Assembly: GCA_013361525.1 (NCBI GenBank)
Contig: JABFXY010000039.1
Location: 1 to 64,000 of the forward strand
Source: Polyangiaceae bacterium
GTDB taxonomy: Bacteria; Myxococcota_A; Polyangia; Polyangiales; Polyangiaceae
DNA: 64,000 nucleotides
Direction: 5' to 3'
The notes under the pieces are model-generated. The model did no database searches and was not told where the DNA came from. It saw only the letters and a program-made list of their open reading frames with translations. A program made the translations under genes and the position numbers. Of this stretch, positions 25,082 to 32,102 are shown in pieces (position 1 is the first letter of the stretch; every line of letters begins with the position of its first letter).

Positions 25082-25720
25082 GTGGAAGGCCATCGCGGCT
25101 GGCGAAGGCCGCGGACGCGTCCCATTCTACGAGTTGCGATGCCTAGATACAGGACCGCGTTGCGTTTCTCCCGGCCGGACGCCGGGACGGACGAACCGGC
25201 ATCGGACCCGTTGTCGCGAGAGCCCGAGTCGGCGCGTATTTCACTTCACCTGCGATCGGAAGCGTCCATTGTCGTTTGGGGCACGCCGCTCTCGAAATCC
25301 TACCGTTCGCTCGTTCGCGAGCTCGAGGTCATCAGTCGCCACGCATTGATGATCGATCACCGACATCACGCGTTCACGGCAGTCGGATTGGACGACGCCT
25401 TTGCATGCGCGGAGATGATCGAGGTCGCGACGCTGCTAGGGGCGCGCAAGGTGGCCGTCGCATGGTTCTTATCCCACGGGGCGACGGGTCTATTGCCGCC
25501 GGGTGTGCTCGCCGACGAGCTGGGACTCGATTCCATGCGCTTCGAGCAGCACTATTACGACGGTGATGCGCGCGACGCCGTCGAGGCCGACCTGTCGCAA
25601 GCGCGCGAGCTCGGATTGGGTTCTGACACATCCGTCACGATTCGCGGACTGCCCTATCGCCGCAAGCTCGTCGCGGAGGACCTGATCGCGGCCTGCCTCG
25701 AGGAAGCCACGTCAAGGTGA
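25082..25720 (+). CDS. DsbA-like thioredoxin-fold protein without a CxxC motif
   Basis: The 212-residue product resembles the DsbA family in its helical insertion and C-terminal segment: an alpha-helical stretch with ACAEMIEVATLLGARKVAVA, then LGLDSMRFEQHYYDGDARDAVEAD and the ending SVTIRGLPYRRKLVAEDL. Where DsbA has the first strand and the CxxC active site, this protein reads IVVWGTPLSKSYRSL and has no cysteine pair. It therefore cannot be a normal disulfide oxidoreductase and may be a protein-binding relative. Two starts are possible: GTG at 25082 behind AGAGGGGA or ATG at 25139. It is the only plus-strand gene in the signalling island and overlaps the last 9 bases of the gene at 25712. 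Confidence 0.6.
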   Translation: MEGHRGWRRPRTRPILRVAMPRYRTALRFSRPDAGTDEPASDPLSREPESARISLHLRSEASIVVWGTPLSKSYRSLVRELEVISRHALMIDHRHHAFTAVGLDDAFACAEMIEVATLLGARKVAVAWFLSHGATGLLPPGVLADELGLDSMRFEQHYYDGDARDAVEADLSQARELGLGSDTSVTIRGLPYRRKLVAEDLIAACLEEATSR

Positions 25721-26020
25721 GCCCTCCTCGGGCGGCGGCTCGGCGCCGAGCGCGGTTTCCAACCTGCGCACCTCGTCCAGGAGCATCTCGAAGCTCCGCT
25801 TCATGTCGCCGCTCGGTTCGAGCACTTCGATCTGCGTGACGAGCTCTTCCAAGAGCAGCAATCGTGTTCGAGCTTGCTCGAAGAGCCCGCGAGCGAGCAG
25901 GTCCCGAGCGCGGACGGAGGCGGCCGTCGCATGCAGCAGCATCGTGGCGATGAGCCCGTTCTTCTTCAGGGCTTCGGGCGTCGGTGCGGCCGGCTGCGGA
26001 GAAACGCGCGGAGAGCTCAT
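25712..26020 (-). CDS. Small helical protein, paralogue of the one at 24416-24700
   Basis: The 102-residue product has a Pro/Ala-rich start and then amphipathic helices (for example ATAASVRARDLLARGLFEQA and RLLLLEELVTQIEVLE). It shares its core pattern with the product of 24416-24700, which lies on the same strand about 1.0 kb further along, so the two are duplicates separated by the DsbA-like gene. The open frame continues upstream to 26110, but the ATG at 26020 gives the same relative length as the paralogue. The function is unknown. The position beside two single receivers hints at an adaptor or phosphorelay partner, but no His-phosphotransfer signature is present. Confidence 0.65.
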   Translation of the reverse strand: MSSPRVSPQPAAPTPEALKKNGLIATMLLHATAASVRARDLLARGLFEQARTRLLLLEELVTQIEVLEPSGDMKRSFEMLLDEVRRLETALGAEPPPEEGSP

Positions 26021-26149
26021 GGCAACGTGGCAAAGCAGGAGCCACGCCGACCCGCATGGGCCTCGCTCGCTAGGGCGTATGTGCGCCGAGCTCGCGAAAA
26101 ACCACCACACGCCGGTGAGCAGCGTGGCGGATCGGAACAGCGATCACCT

Positions 26150-26515
26150 CTACGACTCTGGCGCCGCGATCCCCTCGAGCGCGCTCAGCAGCGCCTCGCG
26201 CTCGAAGGGCTTCAACAGATACCGATCCACGACGCTCAGGTCCGCTTCCTCGCGGCTGGGCGCGGAGCCGGACATCAGGATGCGGCGGGTCCGCGGCTCG
26301 AGCTGCCGCACTCTTCGCATCAGATCGATTCCGCTCTGGTGCCCGATATGAAAGTCCGAAATGACCACGTCGAACGTATTCATCTCGACGGCGGCGACCG
26401 CGGCGTCGGACGAATGCACGACAGCGCAGGCGTGCCCAGCGCCCACGATGATCCTTCGCAGGACGCTGGCGAACGGCACGTTGTCATCGACGACGAGAAC
26501 GCGAAGAGGGTGCAT
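26150..26515 (-). CDS. Stand-alone response regulator receiver
   Basis: The 121-residue product is one receiver domain with all key residues: Asp10-Asp11 (metal site), Asp54 (phosphorylation), Ser82 in MSGSA and Lys102 in LLKPF. There is no output domain, so it would act by protein contact, as CheY-like or Spo0F-like proteins do. The next gene on the strand is another single receiver, and the kinases in this island are degenerate, so its phosphate donor is probably encoded elsewhere. Start codon ATG at 26515 is immediately upstream of the receiver core. Confidence 0.92.
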   Translation of the reverse strand: MHPLRVLVVDDNVPFASVLRRIIVGAGHACAVVHSSDAAVAAVEMNTFDVVISDFHIGHQSGIDLMRRVRQLEPRTRRILMSGSAPSREEADLSVVDRYLLKPFEREALLSALEGIAAPES

Positions 26516-26576
26516 GGGCGAACGTGAAGGCGCTCTTCGAGCGCAAAAGGGGACCGCGCGGGCCGCTGAAATGGCC

Positions 26577-27047
26577 TCAGGTCGTGTCGCGAGCGCGCTG
26601 GGGAGCGGCGGCGCCGTCGGAGCGTGCGAGACGTAGCTCGGCCAATGCCCTTACCTGAGCGCCGAGGTCGGACATGCTGCATGGTTTCGCGAGCGCGACG
26701 TCGACGAGGCCGGCAGGTAGCTCGTCCGGCAGCGCTCCCGAATGGAGGATGATTGCCAATTCCGGGTCGAGCTGCCTGATTCGACCCGCGAGCTCCAAAC
26801 CCGACATCGACGGCATCTGCAAATCGGTAACGACGACGACGAATCGGCGAGGCGTCGCCTCCAAAATCGCGAGTGCTTCGATCGGATCACCACAGCTCGT
26901 TACCCGGAAGCCGTTTGCAGACAGCCCGATCTCCAGCACGCAGCGAACCGCTGGCTCGTCGTCGACGACGAGGACCTCCGCCGTTGCGATGGCGCGCACG
27001 CCGCTCGACGGACGTTGTCGGAGCGCCGCTACGCTCGAGTACTTCAT
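26577..27047 (-). CDS. Stand-alone response regulator receiver
   Basis: A single receiver domain of about 115 residues is preceded by a short Arg-rich tail. The key residues are Asp29-Asp30, Asp75 in VVTDLQMP, Ser103 in LHSGA, and Lys121 in LAKPC. It is the first gene of the minus-strand signalling group, about 60 bases before the second receiver. The reading frame begins at a TTG at 27092, but ATG at 27047 was chosen because it avoids a hydrophobic stretch that would make little sense here; both are possible. No output domain is present. It diverges from the LysR gene at 27214. Confidence 0.88.
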   Translation of the reverse strand: MKYSSVAALRQRPSSGVRAIATAEVLVVDDEPAVRCVLEIGLSANGFRVTSCGDPIEALAILEATPRRFVVVVTDLQMPSMSGLELAGRIRQLDPELAIILHSGALPDELPAGLVDVALAKPCSMSDLGAQVRALAELRLARSDGAAAPQRARDTT

Positions 27048-27213
27048 AGGGCTGATCGACACATAGTTGTTTATTCGAATTCCGACAAGCAATTCCAGGG
27101 GTTGCCGGCGTGGCGATTTGTCACTCCATAGATGCCAATGGTGCGTTGTGTGGCGTCGTGACTCGGTCGACGCGGTAGAGGTATGGTCGACGTTCTGCGA
27201 CGGCGGCCCCCCG

Positions 27214-28155
27214 ATGACCCCTTTCGACGAGCTCGACCTCCTACGCGTCTACATCCGCATCCTCGAGAGCGGGAGCATCTCCGCGGCTGCTCGCTCGCTC
27301 AGAATGCCGCAGCCGACGTTGAGTCGGCACCTCCGCACCCTCGAGGACCGTGCCGGAACCACGCTGCTCGTGCGCGACACCCATCGGATGAAGCTCACCG
27401 AAGCCGGGCATCGCTTGTTCGCAGACGCACGCGCCATGCTCACGCTCGCGGAGGACGCGACGAACCGCCTGCGTGAGGAACGAGCAGAGCTACACGGCCA
27501 CCTGCGCGTCTTCTCCACCGTCGACTTCGGCCAAACCGCGGTTTCACGCGTCCTGGCGCGATTTCTGCTCGCGCATCCGCAGGCGACGGCGGAGCTCGTG
27601 TACTCCAACCGTCCCGTGCAGATGATCGAAGACGGCCACGACGCGGCTGTCATCGCCGGGGAGGTCACCGACGAGAACGTCGTGGCGCGACGCGTCGGCA
27701 CCATCGAGCGATTCGTCGTGGGCTCGCCCCGTTATCTGAGCACCACCGACGAGCTGCGTGACCCCGACGATATCGCGCACCACCGATGGCTCTCGCTGCC
27801 CCAACGGCAGTTCGGTGGCCCAGTCGACTCGGTGGCGCTGTTCGGACCTCGCAATGCGCGGCGGACGATTCGGACGAAACCGGTATTGGTGATGGAGGGC
27901 GTCACAGGCCTGCGCGAGGCCGTGCACGAAGGGCTCGGCGTATGCGTGCTTCCCCGCTGGCTGGTTCGCGACGACCTCGCCTCCGGGGCATTGATGCGCG
28001 TGCTACCCGACTGGTCGGCGAATCCGCTCCCGCTCAGCGTCATTCATCTCGCGCAGAGAGCGTCGTCGGTCAGGGTTCGGGCTTTCATCGATTTCTTGGC
28101 AACGGAGATGGCTGCGGAGCTTCATGCGCGTTCGTTCAAACCACCCCGCCGTTGA
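27214..28155 (+). CDS. LysR-type transcriptional regulator
   Basis: The 313-residue protein has the standard winged helix-turn-helix (about residues 4-64, with AARSLRMPQPTLSRHLRTLE) and an effector domain from about 92 to 295. The ATG at 27214 places this helix at the usual distance from the N-terminus; the frame is open further upstream without any motif. Its 3' end overlaps the 3' end of the SDR gene at 28136 by 20 bases. It probably controls the SDR gene or a distant target; convergent orientation gives no shared promoter region. The effector is unknown. Confidence 0.92.
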   Translation: MTPFDELDLLRVYIRILESGSISAAARSLRMPQPTLSRHLRTLEDRAGTTLLVRDTHRMKLTEAGHRLFADARAMLTLAEDATNRLREERAELHGHLRVFSTVDFGQTAVSRVLARFLLAHPQATAELVYSNRPVQMIEDGHDAAVIAGEVTDENVVARRVGTIERFVVGSPRYLSTTDELRDPDDIAHHRWLSLPQRQFGGPVDSVALFGPRNARRTIRTKPVLVMEGVTGLREAVHEGLGVCVLPRWLVRDDLASGALMRVLPDWSANPLPLSVIHLAQRASSVRVRAFIDFLATEMAAELHARSFKPPRR

Positions 28156-28885
28156 CCCGAATGGTCTGTCCGTTGATCCATCCGCTTTCTCGGCTTGCGA
28201 GAAACGACACGACCCTCGCGATGTCCACGGGCTGGCCCAACCGCTCCAGCGGGGGGGCCTTCGACATGCGCTCGATCACCTCGGGCGACTTGCCGTCGAG
28301 GAAGAGCTCGGTCGCCGTCGGGCCGGGCGCCACCGCATTGACGGTTATGTTTCGCCCGCGCATCTCTTTGGCGAGCACCACGGTCATGGCTTCAATGGCG
28401 GCTTTGGTCGCGGCGTAGGCCCCATACGTGGGGAGCTGCAGACCGATGACGGTGGTCGACAGACTGATGATGCGGCCCCCCGAACGGACGCGTTTCGCCG
28501 CTTCGCGAAGCGCGTTGAAGCTCCCCTTCAGGTTGACAGCCACCATTCGGTCGAAGGCGGCGTCGTCGGTCTCCGCGATCGTCGCGAGCGACATCAAGCC
28601 GGCGTTGTTCACCAGCACGTCGACGCCGCCGGTCGCGCGCTCGGCGGCGTCGAACAAGCGACGGACCTCGTTGGGGGCTCGAACGTCGGCCTGCACCGCG
28701 AGGGCACGGCCGCCTGACGCAGAGATCTCCGCGACGAGCGCGTCAGCGGCGCGCTCCTCACGCGCATAATTGACGACGACGGTGAACCCATCCGCTGCGA
28801 GCCGCCGGGCGATCTCCGCGCCGATGCCTCGGGATGCTCCTGTGACGATGGCAGACTTGGTCGCGTCCTTCGTGTCGTTGTCCAT
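28136..28885 (-). CDS. Short-chain dehydrogenase/reductase
   Basis: The 249-residue product has the classical SDR motifs: cofactor-binding TGASRGIG (about residues 13-20), NNAG (about 91-94), the catalytic Ser in the strand preceding, and YAATK (about residues 156-160) with Tyr and Lys in place. The ending NGQTIRVNGG is typical of the 3-oxoacyl-ACP reductase-like group. It would reduce or oxidise a carbonyl or alcohol with NAD(P)H; the substrate is not visible in the sequence. The start at 28885 was chosen so that the Rossmann motif is close to the N-terminus. A strong dyad lies 74 bases upstream of the start. Confidence 0.93.
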   Translation of the reverse strand: MDNDTKDATKSAIVTGASRGIGAEIARRLAADGFTVVVNYAREERAADALVAEISASGGRALAVQADVRAPNEVRRLFDAAERATGGVDVLVNNAGLMSLATIAETDDAAFDRMVAVNLKGSFNALREAAKRVRSGGRIISLSTTVIGLQLPTYGAYAATKAAIEAMTVVLAKEMRGRNITVNAVAPGPTATELFLDGKSPEVIERMSKAPPLERLGQPVDIARVVSFLASRESGWINGQTIRVNGGVV

Positions 28886-28958
28886 GGCGCACGTCCTTTC
28901 TGCTCGTGAACATGCGCCTGAGCCGTCCTCCGCTGTAGATGGCATTGTCGCTTGGCGA

Positions 28959-28977
28959 TCATTCAGTTTCTGAATGA
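28959..28977. promoter_or_regulatory. Operator-like inverted repeat between SDR and Hsp20 genes
   Basis: TCATTCAGTTTCTGAATGA is a perfect dyad: two 8-base arms around TTT. It lies between the divergent SDR gene (start 28885) and hsp20 gene (start 29065). Arms of this size and shape are typical for TetR-type or related repressors. It could control either gene or both. No repressor of that type is encoded in the window. Confidence 0.45.
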
Positions 28978-29064
28978 CCGATCGCGCGCAGACGGCATCA
29001 CGTTTGCCCCTGTCGGAGTGATGCAGTGTGGTTGCCGGGCGATTCCACAGGAGGACGGGACATC

Positions 29065-29649
29065 ATGGCTACGCAAGCGCAGGGGGAGAAGCACGCCACG
29101 AGCGCGGCTCCCACCGAGACGAGCAAACAAAAGGATATCGAGCGTATCGATTTCGGCCGCGGGTCCGCCCTCGCCCGCCATCCGGGGATCATGACCCCCT
29201 TTCGGATGATGAGCCGATTCATGAGCGAGATGGACCGGATCTTCGACAGCCTCGGCATGGGCGGGCTGTCGCTTGCGACCAGCGAGCTCGGTGCGATGGG
29301 CTGGAATCCACGTGTCGAGACGTTCGTACGCAACGGGATGTTGGTCGTCCGCGCGGACCTGCCGGGCATTCCCGAGGATCAGATCGACGTGAAGGTCGAA
29401 GAGGGCGTCCTCAGCATCAGCGGCGAGCGTCGCGACGACCGCTCCGAGCAAAAGGAGGGCTATTGGCATTCGGAGCGAAGCTACGGTCGCTTCCAGCGGT
29501 CGATTGCGCTCCCTCGCGGTGTCCAGGAATCGTCGATCGAGGCATCCTTCGACCGAGGTGTCCTCCAGGTGACGGTGCCGCTCCCGGAGAACAAGGGTAA
29601 AGGTCGCTCGATTCCAATCGGCAATCGGGCCAAAGGCCAGGGCAACTGA
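29065..29649 (+). CDS. Small heat-shock protein, Hsp20 family
   Basis: The 194-residue product contains a complete alpha-crystallin domain (about residues 85-180) with the strands LVVRADLPGIPEDQIDV, GVLSISGER and the C-terminal IPI motif (SIPIG) that docks subunits. The start at 29065 is preceded by AGGAGG, a strong ribosome site. Hsp20 proteins hold unfolded proteins without ATP. The protein is closely similar to the other Hsp20 at 41071-41694, including the unusual FMxEMDRIF and GYWHSERSYG segments, so the two arose by duplication. The leading 60 residues are charged and probably flexible. Confidence 0.95.
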   Translation: MATQAQGEKHATSAAPTETSKQKDIERIDFGRGSALARHPGIMTPFRMMSRFMSEMDRIFDSLGMGGLSLATSELGAMGWNPRVETFVRNGMLVVRADLPGIPEDQIDVKVEEGVLSISGERRDDRSEQKEGYWHSERSYGRFQRSIALPRGVQESSIEASFDRGVLQVTVPLPENKGKGRSIPIGNRAKGQGN

Positions 29650-29663
29650 CCCCACAAAAGCGG

Positions 29664-29690
29664 TCGGCCGCCGGAAGACCCGGCGGCCGA
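29664..29690. terminator. Strong terminator-like hairpin between convergent genes
   Basis: TCGGCCGCCGG (29664-29674) and CCGGCGGCCGA (29680-29690) form a perfect 11-base-pair stem with the 5-base loop AAGAC. It sits between the hsp20 stop (29649) and the protease stop (29722) and could serve both. There is no T-run, as in many GC-rich genomes. Confidence 0.6.
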
Positions 29691-29721
29691 TGGTCGACGA
29701 AGTTTCGCGGACGCGAACCCG

Positions 29722-30618
29722 TTACTTGCAGTCGTAATAGGCCTGCTGCGCGTTGAAGTAGCAGCTGTTCGTGCAGGTCAGCTGTTTCACTGTTTCGTTC
29801 TGGTCGCAGTAGATGAGCTTCTTGCCGTCGCAGCGTCCCTCCCACGTTTCGCCGTTGCACGGATCCGACGTCGGGGGGGTATTCGAGACGCCGATGAAGG
29901 ACGCAAAAGCATCCACGCGGGTGTCGACACCGTATTGGGTGCAGTTCGCGTCGCCGTAGGACGTGACGCCGGCGAGGAGCAGCTCGCCGTTGACTTCGGC
30001 GAAGGCCGGGCCGCCGGAATCGCCGTTGCATGTGTTCTTGCCGGGGAGACCGTATTCGAATTGCGTCGGGTAGACCCCCTCGATTGGCATCTTCACCACG
30101 CGCTTGGTACCGGCGCCGGTCTGCTGGATGCCGTTCGAGACACCATAACCGACGAAGGTGAGCTGACGGCCGACCCAGGAGTTGTCCATCGAGGTGACCA
30201 TCTTCATCGGCGTCACCGGGGCGTCCGAGGCCAACACGACGATGCCGATGTCGTTGCTGATCGAATCCTCGTCGTAGCTCGGGTGCGCCTGGATCGACAC
30301 GACACCGATCTTCGCCGAGGGCTGGGAGACCTTGCTGCCGAGGACGAACTTCATGTTGCCCGCACTGAAGCCGTACACGCAGTGAGCGGCGGTGACGACG
30401 AGACGAGGCGCGACGACCGTGCCCGTGCAGTGCGTGCTTCCGAAGTACGTCAGCGCACCGACGGCCGGGTACGCGCTCGTCGTCGTGCCTCCAACGATCG
30501 GCTCCCGCTGATCCTCGGAATCCTCGATGTCCTCCTCGTCCTGGTCGATGCCACCACCGGGGGCGCAGGCAGCCATGAGTCCGACGAGCATCGCGACGCT
30601 GTACAGGCGGAAGTCCAT
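29722..30618 (-). CDS. Secreted trypsin-like serine protease (S1 family) lipoprotein
   Basis: The 298-residue product has a lipoprotein-type signal ending MAAC (Cys18), an acidic propeptide, and the mature protease beginning at IVGG (residues 41-44), as in trypsin. The catalytic triad is complete: His79 in TAAHC, Asp123 in NDIGIVVL and Ser201 in GDSGGP. Cleavage before IVGG would activate it. The last 40 residues (about 255-298) contain six Cys and may form a small disulfide-bonded domain. Myxobacteria secrete such proteases for predation. The gene is convergent with hsp20 and divergent from the LysR gene at 30959. Confidence 0.92.
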   Translation of the reverse strand: MDFRLYSVAMLVGLMAACAPGGGIDQDEEDIEDSEDQREPIVGGTTTSAYPAVGALTYFGSTHCTGTVVAPRLVVTAAHCVYGFSAGNMKFVLGSKVSQPSAKIGVVSIQAHPSYDEDSISNDIGIVVLASDAPVTPMKMVTSMDNSWVGRQLTFVGYGVSNGIQQTGAGTKRVVKMPIEGVYPTQFEYGLPGKNTCNGDSGGPAFAEVNGELLLAGVTSYGDANCTQYGVDTRVDAFASFIGVSNTPPTSDPCNGETWEGRCDGKKLIYCDQNETVKQLTCTNSCYFNAQQAYYDCK

Positions 30619-30958
30619 TTCGGTCACCTCGGTCCGGCGCGGGCTCGACGGTCGTCGTCGAAGCGCCGAAGACCTCGTCATCTAAAAGGACGAACGCCGA
30701 TCACTCCATCCGAGTGATCGCGATGAACGTTGCGTGTAGCGCAAGGAACACGCACGTGGTGGTTGCGCGGGGCACCGCGGTGCTGCGCACTGATCGATCC
30801 GCTTCGTCCATCGTCGGTGGATAACTCTTCTGTCGGGGCACCATCGGCGGTGGGAGCTTGTGGTGCCACCTCCCGAAGCGCCGTGGTGGAATTACCGCCC
30901 ATTGCGGGAAATGGTGCTGGCTGACATCGTCTCACCCGCAATTGCGACAGGGCACTTC
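30619..30958. other. Long gap between protease and LysR genes
   Basis: 340 bases between two divergent genes. The sequence is less GC-rich in places but shows no coding frame with a plausible start, no recognised repeat and no clear -35/-10 pair. It probably contains both promoters. The open frame of the LysR gene extends backward to 30860 without any recognised domain. Confidence 0.5.
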
Positions 30959-32089
30959 ATGAAGCTCAGCCAGCGCGCGACGCAGATTTGGAATTGGCTG
31001 CCGGCCTTCCGTGCGGTGGCCGAGGCGGAGCACCTCCCGACAGCGTCGAAGGAAGTGCATTTGAGCCCGTCCGCGCTGTCGCGCGCGGTGCGTTTGCTCG
31101 AGGACGATCTCGGCGTGGAGCTCTTCGTTCGCGAAGGTCGCCAGCTCGAGCTGACCGAGGCGGGGCGTCGGCTGCTCGGCGCGTCGCGCTCCGCGATGCG
31201 TTCGGTGGAGGCCGCGCTGGATCAGGTTCTCTCCGCCGAAGCGACGGGCGACGTGCGCGTCTCCGCCCCCGGCCCTTATTGTTCGGTATTCGTGTTGCCC
31301 GCGCTTCGCCGCCTACGCGACACGTTCCCCGAGGTCGTTCCTCATCTGTCGAGCGTGAGCGGCAACGCGGCCGAGCGCCTGCTCGCGGAAGGGGGGCTCG
31401 ACATCGCGATCGTCGACGGGCTCACGCTCGGGATGCGCGAAGGGTCCTCGAACGGCGAGGGACCAGCATCGAGCCGCGGCAGTCAACTACGCGTCACGAA
31501 GCTCGGTGAGCTCGGCTATTCGGTTTACGCGGGCGCCGACCACCCGCTCGTCGCGGAGCTCGAGGTCACCGTCGACGACGTGTTGGCGCATCCGTTCGTC
31601 GCTGCACCGGAGCATCTCATCGACCATTGGCCGCCCGACCTGTCGAGGCGGATCGGAATGGTGGTCGAGCAGCTGCACGTCGCAGTTCAAGCGTGCGCGC
31701 TCGACGGAATGCTCGCGGTGTTACCCGACGTCGTCGCGAACGCGTACCGAGGTGAGGGTGAGCTCGTTCGGTTGCCGGTCGACATCGTGCGGCCGCAACC
31801 GCTGTACGCCGTGTCTCGTCGCGCAGCCGTCGAGCCGAAGCGTATCAACGTCGTTCTGACGGCGATCGTGCAGACGTTCGCCGATGTCTCGCGCGGCGGG
31901 CCGCGAAGGTCCTCGCTGCCTCCGCCTCGCTCCACGTTGCGGCCGCCTCCCATCTTCGATCGGTCGCTCGCGTCGCCACGGGCGCCGACGACCTTCGGTG
32001 TTCCGGGCGGATTCGGGACCGAGGGCTCCGTTCCGCCGTCGAGCTACAGCGTCCCACCGCGCGCGGCCGACGCGGGCAAGCGCCGCTGA
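30959..32089 (+). CDS. LysR-type regulator with an extended C-terminal tail
   Basis: The 376-residue product has the usual helix-turn-helix (about residues 12-70, with ASKEVHLSPSALSRAVRLLE) and an effector domain (about 95-300). It then continues for about 70 residues of Pro, Ser, Arg and Gly (PPPRSTLRPPP and similar), which is longer than in ordinary family members and is probably disordered. ATG at 30959 has a modest AGGG upstream and is the best fit to the family; an earlier start gives no extra domain. It faces away from the protease gene across 340 bases and could regulate it. Its 3' end lies 13 bases from the convergent nitroreductase gene. Confidence 0.9.
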   Translation: MKLSQRATQIWNWLPAFRAVAEAEHLPTASKEVHLSPSALSRAVRLLEDDLGVELFVREGRQLELTEAGRRLLGASRSAMRSVEAALDQVLSAEATGDVRVSAPGPYCSVFVLPALRRLRDTFPEVVPHLSSVSGNAAERLLAEGGLDIAIVDGLTLGMREGSSNGEGPASSRGSQLRVTKLGELGYSVYAGADHPLVAELEVTVDDVLAHPFVAAPEHLIDHWPPDLSRRIGMVVEQLHVAVQACALDGMLAVLPDVVANAYRGEGELVRLPVDIVRPQPLYAVSRRAAVEPKRINVVLTAIVQTFADVSRGGPRRSSLPPPRSTLRPPPIFDRSLASPRAPTTFGVPGGFGTEGSVPPSSYSVPPRAADAGKRR

Positions 32090-32102
32090 CGCTATTGCGC
32101 GC

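Noticed and set aside
24416-26020. Toxin-antitoxin pairs made of the small genes
   Set aside because: The two small proteins are paralogues of each other and are not adjacent to a nuclease or kinase-like toxin; no antitoxin DNA-binding motif is visible.
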